Source: Numida meleagris
Taxonomy: Eukaryota; Chordata; Aves; Galliformes; Numididae
Reading direction: 5' to 3'
DNA length: 64,000 nucleotides
Assembly: GCF_002078875.1 (NCBI RefSeq)
Contig: NC_034421.1
Location: 11,790,542-11,854,541 of the forward strand
The notes below the pieces were generated by a model. It was not told the DNA's origin. It was given only the letters and a program-made list of their open reading frames with translations, and ran no database searches. This document shows positions 1 through 13,752 of this stretch, piece after piece. How positions within the stretch are numbered: the first letter of the stretch is position 1; each line of letters begins with the position of its first letter. The position numbers and the translations under genes are program-made.

Positions 1-97
1 AAATTATTGTTTTGGCACTTGTATCAAGTCTGTCGTTTCAATTCCACTTTATCAAATTACGGATTGCTCGATACAGTTGGATGAAAAGGAAAGACAG

Positions 98-108
98 ACA
101 CACACACA
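98..108. repeat. short (CA)n microsatellite
   Basis: A run of five to six alternating A/C dinucleotides, preceded by an interrupted AC/AG stretch. It is too short to be a strong polymorphic locus. Confidence 0.6.
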
Positions 109-602
109 AGCAATTGTCATCACTTCAGTTGTGAAATTCTGTAATTGCATGTCAGTGACAGAAAGAACAAGAGAGCAGTAATAGGGCTGCCATTATGATC
201 ATTCAAATACTATGGAACCTTCCAACAAGACTTTGCACTGTGACAATCTGCATGCCAGGAAATTTACTGGATTTCTGACTATTTCCTCACTTCAGAATTG
301 CTAATACTTATTCGGCCGACCAGCGCAGTAGGTTAGGTTCTAAGGAAAGCTTCAGCTGTCTATTTTTTCCCATAACTAATGTGTCCATTTGCAAAGAACA
401 TAAGCTAAGACAAGGAAATGGAGGATCCTTTGATTTTAAAGCTATCGCTAAAAATATAATAAGAGTTATATAAAGAATTATACATCCTTATATAAAAATT
501 ATAATAAATTATAACTAAGAAACTCAGACGATAGGTCTGATTCAATTTACTGTCTGAGTCTGTGGTTATCTGGACTGCGCAAAATCTTGAATTAAAAATA
601 TT

Positions 603-743
603 ATGGAAGAGACAGACACAGATTTCGAGCAATTTTACCCTTCTGAAAAATTCCACCTCTGTGATGAAGACGAATCCAGAAATATCACTCAAATCCAACT
701 TAAGAGAGCCGAGATCTCAGTGGGAACTTTTGGCACACAGTGA
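603..743 (+). other. small unrecognised open frame (46 codons)
   Basis: The frame starts at ATG 603 and ends with TGA 741-743. The peptide is acidic at its N-terminus (begins METTD-like, MEETDTDFEQFYPSEKF) and has an upstream in-frame stop at 588-590. The stop codon is followed almost at once by the donor-like sequence GTAGGT. No domain, signal peptide or membrane segment is visible and I recognise no family. An open frame of this size is common by chance in AT-rich DNA. It is listed only because its residue composition looks more protein-like than its neighbours. Confidence 0.08.
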
Positions 744-1153
744 CAGGTAGGTATTATCTGAACAGCTTGTTATTTTAACTTGTGCATTATTCCCACTTGT
801 TTTCTCTACATTCTGTCCTGTCGTATGATGCTTCAATAATACTCTTATTTGTTCAACAGCTAAAGAGGCAGAACAAATAGGAATTATTTGTTCACTCAAG
901 CAAACACCACGAGGCCCATCAGTGTTCCTTAAGATTCCACTGAACCTATATCCAAACACAATTTATAGAACACAATCACCTAACAGAATAAACGTATTTA
1001 TATAGAACACTTTGATACAATATGTTGGAGTCTGCAATCTTTCCTCAGAAAAATTTAATTCCTTTTGATGTGAGGAAAAAATGTGCCCCAAACATTCCAA
1101 AATGATATACATTGCATAATGCCCTCAAAAGGTAAAATAAATAAAAATGATAC

Positions 1154-1177
1154 TTCATATTCACTGATAGGAAGGTC
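1154..1177 (-). other. weak candidate 24-bp exon, minus strand
   Basis: Read on the minus strand, a good pyrimidine tract ending in TTTAG precedes GACCTTCCTATCAGTGAATA and four more bases (encoding DLPISEYE), then a poor donor, GTATCA. The length is a multiple of three and the phase would be 0, which fits the better candidate at 4779-4826. The donor is weak and such short pairs are frequent by chance, so this is only a possible downstream exon. Confidence 0.07.
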
Positions 1178-3569
1178 CTAAACAGCAGAAGGGTTCACAA
1201 CAAAAGGAAACAGTATACAATTATAGTGACATCCTAGATGTCTGCAGTTAAGAAGCATCATGCACAGACTGTTTCATAAGCTCTTTCTTATTTGATACCC
1301 TTACTAATTTCCACTCGCAGTAACTTAAAGAACAATGTTAAAATAATTTTGTTCCTACTAGTAAGACAAAGATTTCCCTTAAACTTTTAGGGAAAATACT
1401 TGGATATTGTCATTAAACTGAATAAATAAATAAAAGATTGCAAGAAGCTATAGGATGAGTTGAGCGAAGTATACTTGTAACCTCGTTTCTTTTCCTTCTC
1501 ATTTTGTCTTGGATAACTTTGCAACCTTCCCTCTGACTTTTCTTCATAATTCTATTTCCTCATATTTAACATGAGCGATATAAGCGTAAGTACTTTCCTT
1601 GCAAGTGTTGTTAATTTGTTTGTGAAGTGCTTGAAAATCCTCTGACAGAGGGTACTAAAAAAATTATAAAATCTTTTCCACAGAAGACATAAGGAAAGGC
1701 ATTACTGCCTATACCATATCCCACAGAAGGTAATAGGGAGTGATGAAATGTTATGCCACTACAGGGAAATTTTCTAACTTACTGACCTATCATGTTATTG
1801 ACCTAATGCACACCCATTAAGTCTATTGGTCTCATAAAGCCTCTGCACTCTGAGCTCAAATGTGGTAAATTTTTAAGTCAAGATGCATCTCAAAAATGTT
1901 CTCTCCATGAGCTACTCAAGAACAGAAAATGAAGCAAGATATCCTGAGTGACCTTGAGTTACCAAGCTAATAACATAGCTGCTAGTTAATGGTCAGCATT
2001 TACTTCCCTGCAAGGAATACTGAAGAGAATGTCACTGCACATTACAGCAAATGTGAGCCTATTACTAAAAAGAGTACGCTGAAATCAAACAAAATGAAGA
2101 AACCGAATCTGAAGAACAAAACATTCCGAGCGCAGTGAAATCCAGATGCAGCAAAATTATCCAGCACACAACAGCCGTTGCAAGATAACTTTCCAGTCAG
2201 ATTTCACTGCCTCATTTTTCCATTTCAGAAGAAAATAAAGCAAAAGGGAGGGTGGGACAGCACGAGGAATGTAACTCCATACCAGAATGCTCACTTCACA
2301 GTGCTGGCATGAGTTTCTTCGATAATAACTGCAGAGCAAAACAAATTATTCCCACACGTTCTGTTCAGACCTTAAAGGCAGAGCAGGACAGGGAGAACTA
2401 CTGCTTCCAGGGATTTTGTCTCTTGTTTTTCAGTACTTTTGAAGACTCCTGTTCAATGCAAATCCCATACAGCAATTCTCTTTCACGTGTTTAAGACCAA
2501 ATAAAGATGTGAACTCAGAATAAACAAACAATTAAGAAAATATATTTGGGGCAAGAACTTCAGCTATTGAAAACTGATTAATAAATTATAAGATCAACTG
2601 AAAAAATAAAGCTTTATGTACTAGCAATCTTAAAGTGACACTGAGACTAGAGTTGGTACCAAAAGGAAGAGAAGATCACAAAGGAACCTATATGGCCCTC
2701 CTCCCGACAAAAATGACAATACTTTTATTAACTCCTTCAAACACAATCATTTGTTTTGCTCCCAACACAGTAATTGGAATGCCCGGGTAAAAGAAACAAA
2801 AAAACCCTTGGTTACCCTTGGAAGACTGAGACCACATGCTGAAAAACATCACAGGCTTTAAAATTATGACTCAAATTCCAAAAACATGAAAGTAGCTTCA
2901 GAAATGGCTCTGTTTTCACCAAGTCACAATTCACATGGTTTTAACAGGCTTCTTTCATGTGAAAATTTAATGATTATGTTTCTACATATATATTTTTTAA
3001 TAACAGCAAAGCTTAGATATTTAATCATAATCACATGATTCATTAAATAGCTAATATTACTTGTTCAGAAAGAAGGTATGAAAATAAAATAAAAAAGGGC
3101 TGGGTGTGACCAGAAAAGAACATGGGTTAGGTGGGAAATGAGTCCTCCATAGACCAGGTCCACTGCTTGTAGTGGTAGACACAGTTCAGTAATCCTAATA
3201 ATATAAGTCAACTACTACAGATTGTTGACTGCTTGTCAGCTGTTATTTTAAAATTTGAAGACTTTTACCCGTGCAGAAAAAAATGGTAGTCTTACAATGT
3301 TCAGGAGAAGTAACAATGGAGGGATACACAGATCACAGTGACAAGGTACTTAAGGAAATTAGATTATATTTTGACATTTACAGAATAATAGATTTCAAAA
3401 GAACTACTTTCATGAAATCTAAGTTTGTCTTCAGGCAAAGCTTTATCAATGGCTTCACAAATTTCTGCTTCAGAAAGTAGAGACTAAGAAGCATCGGGAA
3501 GAAAGTTTGTAAGAAGCGATAGGCACCTTGCAGACCTATTTTGTGGTTAGTTAGGAAAATTTTTCATTA

Positions 3570-3597
3570 ATTACTAATGATATAGTTCATTAGTAAT
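3570..3597. repeat. perfect 11-bp inverted repeat, 6-nt loop
   Basis: The left arm ATTACTAATGA (3570-3580) and right arm TCATTAGTAAT (3587-3597) are exact reverse complements around TATAGT. It is AT-rich and would form a weak hairpin. No surrounding structure suggests a microRNA precursor or a transposon end. Confidence 0.7.
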
Positions 3598-4778
3598 ATA
3601 TTTCATTATCGAAGTGCAAATTATGAAATGCTAATTATGCATGTCTTAATTGCAGTAGTTTGTCTTGATTTCAAAGATAAAAATATTTATTTACAATGTT
3701 TCAGGTTCTACAAATTACACTAAGTCCCTAATTTACCATGTCAATAAACATGAGCAACGCAACAACCAGTAAAAAACCTCATTATTATTTAATAAAACTG
3801 ATATGTCTGTATTTGATTATCTCAGAAAAGGTCATTAGCAATCCATATCCCTGGACTGAAAAGTAAAGCTGCCACTTCAGCTCAGCAGAAGCTTCAGTTT
3901 TGTGACCAAACATGAAACAAGCCATATAACGATAGCCAATTATAACGTTTACGTTCTTTCAAAATGCTCCAACAAATTAAGGAAATGAGGAGGACAACCA
4001 GACAACTCTTTATGCAAGTTCTTGCATTTGCAAGCTAATTACACTCAGATTTTAGTATCTTAATTGAATTCTTAGTATGTTTTTGTCTAACTCAAAATAA
4101 TTTCTTCTTCGTTCCTGAAAACGTCGTAAATCATTGAAATTCTGTAGAACCTTCATCACATAACAAAAATGAATTGTGCTCTCCTGCAGCAACTTTGACA
4201 CCATATTATACCAGACTTGTACAACAATAATATTGAATGAAATCTCAACTTTCATGAATAACTGAAGTGTGTATGGGATTTCGTTGCTTTATGAAGTCTT
4301 TTTATTTCCAGCAAATATAACTTGGTTGTTATTAAGAAAAAGAGCAGTTGCTGAACATTCATAGAAAGATGCAGTAGCCAAAAGAAGTCCAAGAAAAAAA
4401 GCTGAACCACAGAACTTTAATAGCACACATTATAGCACAGCTAAGCCAATGCTAAATTAAGCATAAAAATCCACTGTTTTGAAATGCAACTTGAGAGCTA
4501 GAAGGCAGCTTTCTGCATCTCTTGTTTTTGAGTGTTTTTAATTCTCTTCTGAACAAGGAAGAGAAATCTAACATAAAAACAATCAATCGAATAAGGTTGT
4601 TTTGTGCTTACTGAAGTAGTAATACAACTGTATTAGCAAAGCTATTAGGAAACTAGGACGCATACACATAAAACACCATAAAATAATTTAACATAGTTAA
4701 ATTAAAAAGAAAAAGTACAATGAAAGAATAACTTACTAGAGTTGCCTGACATAAATGACATTAAAACAAGCCACTTAC

Positions 4779-4826
4779 TTTTCTGTCCTCAGTTTCTACA
4801 GAGGAATTGCACTCTGCTTTAGTATC
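4779..4826 (-). CDS. candidate 48-bp in-frame cassette exon of an unknown minus-strand gene
   Basis: On the minus strand a long pyrimidine tract (TTGTCTTCTCTGTTTGTCTT then TTCAG) leads into GATACTAAAGCAGAGTGCAA and 28 further bases, followed at once by a full-consensus donor GTAAGT at 4773-4778. The exon is exactly 16 codons and only phase 0 is open, giving DTKAECNSSVETEDRK; the other two frames contain stops. The peptide is polar and acidic, like a disordered linker, with a possible N-glycosylation sequon (NSS) if luminal or extracellular. No domain or family is recognisable. Small phase-0 exons of this kind are usually cassette exons that can be skipped without a frameshift. The splice signals are the best seen in the window, but a pseudoexon is possible. 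Neighbouring phase-0 candidates lie at 13690-13752 and 19548-19571. Confidence 0.35.
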
Positions 4827-7800
4827 CTGAAAAGACAAACAGAGAAGACAATGTCACAAAGCACATTCGCAAGGGTGGGAAGGACACAAGTTTCAAGAAA
4901 AAGCATCGAAGTTTGATAAGCAGGTTTCCCAACCTGCTTTGTTGATATTTTACTGTACTATTATTAATAAACAGCACCTTTATAGATAAGATATTCCGTA
5001 TTAGGGCATTTAGAAAATGTATTAAACTTTATTACAAGCATATGTGTTGTAAACATAAACGTAGCACTGATACATCATAAAAAAACCCTATTTCTATATA
5101 CTGCAGCCAGCGCACAAGACCAAAATAAGAAAATCTTCTTTATAGTGTAAGCTTGCTTTTTTAATGTGCATCTTGATACCAAGTAGTTGTTTACTCTTTC
5201 CTTTTTTCTTTTTGTAATACCGATGGTAAAGTTAAAAGCAAGATAACTATCAGCTCAAGAGGAAATGGTCTGTTGACAGAAGTACTGACTAGGACTCCGA
5301 AGTCTACAATGTGTCATGGGTCCATATTTATACTTAGGGACTACTGGATGCATTGAAGACATTTGTCCCTGAACCTCATTGCAATATGCAAGAAACTCAA
5401 GCATCTATTTTATATAAACATACAGATATACATATGTATTTATTATACACACACATTTTGTACTTATGTTTTCTCCAGGAATCAAGCAGTCTTATATCTA
5501 ATGACGTCCCACACATGTTCCCGTTAGGTATTTTGTCTCTCACTGAACTGCCAGGGATTTGAACAGGAGGGAGCATATAATCAGTTACAAAATATGTTCT
5601 TTTTATCTGAAAATATACAGGGTGAACTGTTATCACACAAATGATTGTCTTAAAGGCACTTATGCCTTCATCTTATCCCTTTGTACAAGTAGCTCCTGAA
5701 AACAATCAACTGAGCGTATTTCAAATCATTAGACTGTAGACAAAGTTAGCAATCTATTGTATTTTTTCAGTGTTTTCAACTTCACTTTTTCCACGATGGC
5801 ACTCCTTGAAGCTATTTTTTCTTACATACTGCAAATGTAGAGACTTTGGTTGATGAGGCCCTTTTTGTTGTTGTTGTTAAAAGGAAGCCCTTCCCCAGCC
5901 TCTTACTAAAGCTAGAACTACTCTCATCAAATTTTGAATTATTGGCTACAGTTACTTGTTACATAAATCCCAAACTACAAATTTAAGGCTGACAGCTAAT
6001 AGCAGCTCCCATTAAAAATGGAAACAAATTAAATAAAGAAGCCGTGTTTCTTCAGCAGCATGTCTATTCATCTTAAATACACTGACGCTATTTCAATATC
6101 AAAGACTTCTTACCTAAGCCATATATTCATAAAAGATTAAAAAAAAGGAAGTCATTCAATAAAGTAAAATGAATTAAAGTTTCTTGAAAAATTATTTTCA
6201 TTCTCAGCAAGATGTATTAAAGACATTTTCATGAGGCATATCCATTTCTCCGCCACTTCTCAAACAGAACATTTCCAGAAAAACAATCTCTGTTATTCCA
6301 GCTAGTTTTACACATCACTTATAAATCAGTACTTCAAATGCTCTTTATATTCAAAATACAATCCAGGATTCAGGTAGCGCTTGTGGAAAGCAGAACTCAA
6401 AATTCTTCTCTTTTTTACTAGGTGTCACTGCATAACTGCCAGTTAAATTATAATATAAACACCCTAAGAGCTCTGCTATTGAGCACTGATTTGGCACAAA
6501 AAAAGGAAATGGTTTATTTTGTCTGTAGCAGCAAGGAAACAAACCAAGGTTTTACACAGCGTATCAGGAGCAGTAAAGGGCAAATGCAACTTGTAAGAGT
6601 TGAACAAAGTGCTGTAAGGGCCACATATGCTTAACAGTAGAATCACAGTTATTAAGATAATCAAACTATGCTCAGCCTTGTGTTTGTAGGTCCGGAACTC
6701 TGAAAGGTAACCTTAAAATGTTCCTACTGACATTCATCAGATTTAGAATTCTTAGTGACCAACAGGCATGAAATGTAAGTTTGTATTGAGTACTACAGCT
6801 TACCAGATTAAAAAAGTGTTCTTTTTTTTCTTTCAGTGCTAGTTTGCAAATAACTAATGATTTATGTAAGTTGACAGCAAGATCTACTGAAAGGGCATAG
6901 AACAGAATACATCAGATGTGACAGCGTTCTTGAGAAGGCTCCCCTCCCTCATCCCTATTTCACTTTTTTGATGATGTTCCACGGAATCTAAAGTTTAATA
7001 TGTCAGACCCTTGGGAATCATATCTAGCACCTTCAACCTGTGTTAGCACAATACAAGTGTCACTGAAGAGAAGTGAAAGGAAAGCTCTAGACAGTACAAA
7101 TACTCATTGACGATGGCATGACTGTTCGGCAACCACACAATTATTTTACATGTATAAAATATATAATTTTACTTTTTGAATAGCAAAAAGGTGAATGCCC
7201 TCAAGTAACCACTAGTCATGCTAACATAAATAACTGCTGTGAATACTTGTGATCTTCATCATATATTTTTCAGTTTGGTGTCTCTCTGCTATGCAAATCT
7301 CTTTCCATTACTTCCATACCAGCACAATACACAACATCCAAAACAGAACACAAACAACAGAAGACAAATAAATTACACAAGCTAAGAAACGTTAAAAGTT
7401 AATTCAATTGTCAACATATTTATTTTCTATTTGAAAGGAAGGAAATACAAACAGCAAGCATACTTCCTGCTTACACACACTACTCTGCTGGCCTGTATCA
7501 GCAGAAGGAAAGATGAGAAACCCGGGAGTTTCAAGTATTGCGTTGTTTTTGTCTGTAATATCAAGAATGGGCAGTAGGTGGAAGCAAACAACCTCTTAAA
7601 ATGTTGCTCAACTCTACGAAAGATAAATGCATTGCACTGAACAGGTTGGTCAGCTTTTTAGCATGCACTCTTAGTATCCCAAGGAGTGCTAAAACAAATT
7701 AAGCCTTTGCTTCCCAACACTACTTCCCGATTTGCTAAAATGCTGTCAAGTTAGAAATTAAAGAATTATAACAGATTTTAAATTTTTCCAAGCAGAAGCA

Positions 7801-10800
7801 GTTCCTTTGAATGACAAAAGCGTATGTAAAGGTAACCCAAATGTTAAACAAAATAACAATAGAAATACTTGAAGAAGTACACGTTAAAATTGTGTGTTAT
7901 TTATTTTTATGGACACTTTTATTAAGCGCTGGAATACATCAAAGCTCTGAATAACTGAGGAAAATACTTCAATGTTTTCACTATCGGTTATATTTCCTTA
8001 TTGCTGCTAACTAACAGGCTACCAGCAGAATAATTCATTTGAAGTCCACATGAGTTCTGAGCAAACTAACAGCACACTACTAGTTACTGAAGGAGAAAAG
8101 AGATGGAAAATCAAACAGTAGAATGTGACATTCAAGCATTTACTAAGTTTGTTGCCAGCAGCTGCATGACTTGTGCACGAACCTCAGCAAATTAAGTTCC
8201 AGGATTCTTGCAGTTTCTATAGCTGCAGCGTCAAAAGTATAAGAAAAGAGCACTGTGAATGAAAGCAATAGCTTAATCTCTAGTTACTAACATTTCTGGA
8301 GCAACAGAGGCCTCTGTTGAGCAAGCTACGAGCACAAACCAGAAGACTGGGTCATCTTCGTCCTACCCTGTTGTTCTCAGATTCAGTCTGGAGTCCAAAA
8401 AGAAATCCATCTCATATGGGATCTAAAGTAAAGTTTCTCAAGTCTTTGGGGAGCTCATTCATTTTTTTTTCTAGTTAAAAGTAGAGTTCAAGAAGAATGG
8501 ATTCAAGATCCTTAGCATGTTGAACTGACACATTTTATATTAAAAAATTACTGGTTGTAAAAATACTGCTGTATTTTTCATGTACAGTAGAAGTGACTCC
8601 CATGCGTGTCCCTGCTACATACCAGCCACCAGCCAGCTGTGAAAGTGGATAACCTCCTTTCTTCTGATTCCAGAGTTCTACTTACGTCCACCTGCAATTT
8701 TCAAAGCTATCAAAGCTGGGTGGGTTTTTTTTTTGTATGTTTGTTTTCTATTTTAAACAAATTAAGGTTTAATTTTTTTCATTAATATAGACTTGCTTGA
8801 GGGAGCACAGGTGATTTTTTGCTTGCTGATAAGGCATTATGGACTGAAGTGTATGATACCTTCTCACTCCTTTCCCCTTCATTCTCCCCCTTTTATGACT
8901 TATTTGCCCTTTTGTTTAATACAAATACAAAGAGATGGAAAGACACACGAAGCCTCTTCACAGCAGACAAAGTAAGCATGTGTGTCTCATTATTCCAGTG
9001 GGAAAAAAAAAGTTACCTGAGTGTAAATCTATGTTTTTAGATCATAACTGCACAAAGCAACATAAAAATAGACTGCATTTTAAGAAAAGACACCTATTAT
9101 TTTAAGACATTATCCATCAGTCAGAAGAGTCCGGGAATTGCTCTTCAAACCTAGAAAACATCAGGTTAGGACTGAAATTTGGGGGCTAGCAAATCTTTAA
9201 TCTCCAAGGGTGGCAATGCAGATTTCCATTAGATAAAGTTATCAGTTTGAACAGCACCAAAAGATTTATGTCCTACATACAACATCATTTTGACACATGG
9301 GTCAAATGTAAGTGTTCCCAAGTCTCCAAGCAGCTATGTTTAATTCATAGAGCAACACAGTTGCATCAGGGCAGGGACCTTCTCCAATTTCAGATGCCAA
9401 GTTTTCAGATGCAATTACATATGGAAAACATATGTATTTTCCAGTTTATATGCAATTTTCAAAAGTACTGTTGATCTACTTGACACCTACTTGTACTAAC
9501 AAATATCAGTGCATTCTAAGTCACTGGACAGAATATATATTCCTGAAAAATCCAAAAGCAGAGCTGTCAGTAAAGGTGCCGGGGTGCTGCAAGCACACAC
9601 TACACGTGGGGTGAGATGGCAATTGGCCACACACACCTGAAGCACTGAGGCAAGTTCTACAGAACGCAACTGAATTTGGTTGACTTTTCAAATTAACATC
9701 AGCATATCTTGTATGCCTGGAGAAACTTGTTTTTCTCAGTCTGCTTTCCTACAGGTGCATTTTCTAAGCACCTTTAGAAAATGTTTACTACATGAAGCTA
9801 AATTTGATAGACTGGAGAAATAAAGCATGACAATCAGAAGGCAGTCTGGAGGAAAAGTTTAGGGCAAGAGTAAAACGTCCCGCACACAACACATGCACAC
9901 ACATCACAGTGATTACATCAGAACCCAGCATACCAGGCCTGACGTGTGGTAATCAGACTGAAAAACAAGCAGTGGAGGTACACTTGGAGCTAGGAACTCC
10001 TTTCAGGACATGAAAATATATGAGAATCTTATCTTATGAACTCATCCATTCTGTTTTTGAAACTCCTCCTATTTCTTGCCTCCGATATACCCCACTGCAA
10101 TTCCACTATCTAATCATTATATACAAATTAAATGCAAAAAAAACACTCTTATTTGTTTTCCATTTGCTAACCCAAACTTCACTGGATGTCACCAGATCCT
10201 CTTTCCGCCAGAAGTGACTAATTACACCAACATTTCAAGTGATTTCGAGAGATGTCTCTTAAATGTTAGAACACCAACACAAAGATCCTTCCTTACAAAA
10301 GTAAGGAACGCTCTCCATCTTTCCAGTGGAAGCCTCCAGCTACTTGATAGCCGGTCATATTCCAATGCTCTGGTTCAATGATGAAAGGAGACAAGCACAA
10401 CACTTACTTCAAATTTTCTTCTAAAAGATTTTCTTACCAAATCTAGAGGCAATGTTATTTGAAAAGAATTTTGCATGTTCTGAATTGCCTACTCAGTCTG
10501 GGCAAAAGAATGAGAGACAAGAAGAACAGCAGTACTTGGATCACCCACAAGTCAACTCTAAATTCAAAATGCATTTTCTAATACCTTTTTTTCTTACATT
10601 AAAAGCTTTCTAAAGTTTTTTTCCAGTTTAATCAAGATTCCCAAGCATGAATACTGAATAGTATCCAAGCTGTACAGACTAAAACAAAGTAAAATAGAGC
10701 CAGTACAGCAGCTTCAAGTGCTAACAAAATGTTTGCATCAAAACCAATTCTGATGGAGCATAAACGGCATCGTTCCTGAATTCAGAATGTTTCCTTGATG

Positions 10801-13689
10801 AATTACTTTCAACCCAAAGGAAGCATAACTGCAGGCATTTCCCTTAAATGAAAAATCTGGTAAAATCGTATTATAGCAGAAATATATATTTCTCCCTTTC
10901 TTTATAAAGTAGCTTAATACAGTTTTATTTGATCTGGTAAAGTTTCTGAACTACTTTTTTTGCAAGATCTATTTAAAATTTATGATCCTAATATTCTGAG
11001 AGGTTTTTTTTTCCCCTTTAAAAACCGAAGGTGAATTCTGAAGCACAGAGGAAAAATAAATCCACAGTCTCCCTACGGAGCCTTAGTTTTAGCAACGACT
11101 GCTATCCCTCCTACTATTATTTAAACCAAGATGGGAGCATAAAACAGGCAGACAAGTGATGCATGCTTCCTATTTTGCTCTTCAGATAACCATTAGCAAT
11201 AGCTACCATAAAGCCAACGAACAATACAGATCAGGTTCTCACTGAATTGTAAAATCCAATACTCTTTACAAAGGGAAAAAAAAATCAATTAAAAAAATCT
11301 GTGCCTAAACTAACAGTACTTTATACAGTATGTCAGTCTGGCAATCTAAATGCCCATGAGATGTTTATATTTTCTTTATCAAAACAAGAATCTTACTGGG
11401 AGTAGCTGTCAATGATAGTTGTATTTTGCAGCTAATTATAAAATTGTTGAAAAAATTCACTGTTTTAAGGTAAATAGACAAAAATTTTTCTATCAACAAA
11501 TCATACTCCCCAAATAAATGAACAAAAACTGATTTATAGTCTGAATCAGAGAAAGTATTTCTTTAGTTGGTTCCCTGCCAATTAACCAGCTTCTGCTTTT
11601 ATTTATACAAAGGTATCAAATTCCAAACAATCCCTCATAACAGCTGCACACTCATTAAGCTTGCATTTCTCTTTGCTTTCAAAGCTATAAGCAAATTTCA
11701 GTGCTGCAATGCTAACTGTAATTTTAATAGTAGTTCCAAATCAAATTGTATCACCACTATATTCAAGCGAGAAAGGAGAGATTCTATGATACTGCTGATC
11801 AGTTTTAACTTTGTTAAGGTGATCAATGCATAGTATGACAACACTTCAATAGCACAAGGAATTAACATGCACAGAAAACATTCCAGATTCTTTGTCAGAA
11901 TAAAATCAAATGCTTAAATTCCTTTTTCGGATATAAAGAACAGTATTTTTAAAAATATATATGTTTTAACCCATTATTACACAATACAGAGTGGTATTTA
12001 AAAAATGAATTCAGTAAAATCAGCAGTAAGCCCCTAGGTTTCATTTGGTATAGGTATGCTTTTTTAGATAGGAAGACTATTAGAACAATAATGTTCTTTG
12101 GACTTAAATGCTTATATAAATTCATCTGAAACAAAACAAAAATGCTGTCCTTTATGTCCTGTCATTGCTGAACATCACAAAAGTATAGCAGTACCTCCTG
12201 CTAAAGTGTAGCTGATGGTCTTTAAAACACTAGCGCACTAGTACAACATTAGACAGGGAGACACTTCTTGGTTATTGCTTTATATAGCCTTTTCTCTTTA
12301 GATGTGTGACAGTTCACAGATATAAAGGTTACCCTTAAAAACACTGATTCACTTTAAACATCTCTTGCACAATCTATTGACTCATTAAAGAAGTGTAATA
12401 AATCCCCAAGTAAAAATAACATTTCTACTAAAACCAAACAGAAAGTTGTCAGGATGACCAACGTTATGAGAAGGAATGAAGACTGTTGTTTCCCTTTGGT
12501 ATTCTCACAGTGCTGTGGAATTACAGTCATGAGTGGTACCCATTTTAAGAGACATTTAATTAAAGGAATTGATAAAGAAGAACTTCAAAGTGAAATAATC
12601 TAGGCTTTGCTATCAGCTTTCTGTCCTTGTTTCCATAGCTTTAAATTTCCACTAACTATGAACTACTTCTTTTTCACTTCATGTGAATTTTTGACTGCTG
12701 AAGCTAATTAAATGTGTGATTGCAGCATTGTTTTTAATATATTTAAACAACAAATTTAAAATGATGGCCAACTTTACAATAAAATACATGAGATGACCAT
12801 TTCCACTGCTCTTACTGACACTAAGGATTATTAATGCTACAGGCAAAAAGATACAAACTGTAAAACAAGACGATGATAATCAAATGAAAATATTTATTAA
12901 ATTATACCAGATAGTTTATGATTCCTAACATTGAGTTCACTACACCAGGCAGGAAAAATCCACTTCTTGATATGGTGTAATGATACAGATTGAAGCCAAC
13001 ATCTAGCTGATAGTCAAGAGCTTGAAACAACTTTCAGAAAAGCAGATCCAGTGCTGGAGAGCACTGAGATCCAGTATCCCAGCTACTGAACAAAAGCTGC
13101 CTGTACAGGTCACTTCTGAATGCTAATGTTTAAAATGTCATTTATAAATAAAGCTTCACAAGATCAATTTAGCCCATGTCAAAATTATCAAAGACTCTAG
13201 AAGACTACAAGCAAACAGTTTGAGCATATATCATCTCCTCTTGCCCTCACACCTGCAATTCTGGTAAAAAATCAAAATAAATCCAAACAGCAACAAAACA
13301 AAACAAAGCACAGCTACCCAAACGTGCACATCCTTTGAAGGCTTCAGCTAACTACACTTTATATAACTCCCATCTGCTATCCTCAAACGCAAAAATAGCT
13401 ATTCTCAATTCTCACTCACAGCAACTACATTATCAGCAACTGTCCACTGCTTTTAAAACAATTAGGAATGCCAAGGGAAATCCACTAGGAAAGTACAGAG
13501 AGCTCCCGATCAGCTGCTTAGTTTCTTCATATGGGAGGCCATATAAAGAGAAAAGATCAGAAACATTTTCCACTCTAAATTTGACTGGAGAAGTATCCTG
13601 CGTATCTCAAGCACCATCCAATAACTATGTAAAAGTTACCCAATATATATAATATCTAAAACTAATAGTTCAATAAAAATCTTACTAAC
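4827..13689. other. AT-rich non-coding stretch
   Basis: No recognised gene or CR1 copy. Short features include a (TTG)n run at 5866-5878 and a few minus-strand acceptor-like pyrimidine tracts (for example near 7062, 7494 and 9820) without convincing donors. All open frames are short and unrecognised. If the minus-strand exon candidates on either side are real, this is the intron between them. Confidence 0.65.
5866..5878. repeat. short (TTG)n run
   Basis: About four TTG units follow a T run. A simple sequence repeat with no sign of being the tail of a retroposed copy. Confidence 0.6.
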
Positions 13690-13752
13690 CTCCAAAGCTG
13701 CTTTCGCCAAGACTTTCCTGTTGAGGATTTCCATTCTCAGCATGTATTTCAG
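13690..13752 (-). CDS. candidate 63-bp exon, minus strand (weak)
   Basis: Read on the minus strand, GGTGGTGGGCAG precedes a 63-bp stretch followed by the donor GTTAGTAAG. The length is 21 codons. In phase 0 it reads LKYMLRMEILNRKVLAKAAL then E, a helix-like sequence. It would join in phase to the exon at 4779-4826. A second open frame (phase 1) reads AEIHAENGNPQQESLGESSF. The weak point is the acceptor: the sequence before the AG is purine-rich and lacks a real pyrimidine tract. I recognise no family in either frame. Confidence 0.12.

Larger units (their letters stand above)
1..4778. other. AT-rich non-coding stretch, no recognised gene
   Basis: No recognised coding gene or interspersed repeat is visible here. 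It holds a short CA run near 98-108, an 11-bp-stem hairpin at 3570-3597, a small unrecognised open frame at 603-743 and a weak minus-strand splice-site pair at 1154-1177. Open frames are short and overlap on both strands, as expected from chance at this base composition. If the minus-strand exon at 4779-4826 is real, this is the intron that follows it. Confidence 0.65.

Noticed and set aside
6960..7061. Minus-strand terminal exon with a strong acceptor (CTTTCACTTCTCTTCAG) and a 33-codon frame
   Set aside because: The frame length is easily reached by chance, the donor-like site is poor, and there is no phase match with other candidates.
7476..7493. 18-bp minus-strand microexon between a good acceptor and GTAAGC
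   Set aside because: Splice-like pairs this close together are common by chance and the six-residue product cannot be assessed.
4779..13752. Identity of the minus-strand exon candidates with aspartate beta-hydroxylase (ASPH) or a similar acidic-linker gene
   Set aside because: There is loose similarity in character to its small acidic alternative exons, but the expected intervening exons are not visible and residue matches are too few.
13690..13752. Phase 1 reading of the 63-bp candidate (AEIHAENGNPQQESLGESSF)
   Set aside because: It cannot join in frame to the best exon at 4779-4826, and the acceptor is weak in either phase. It is kept only as an alternative reading.
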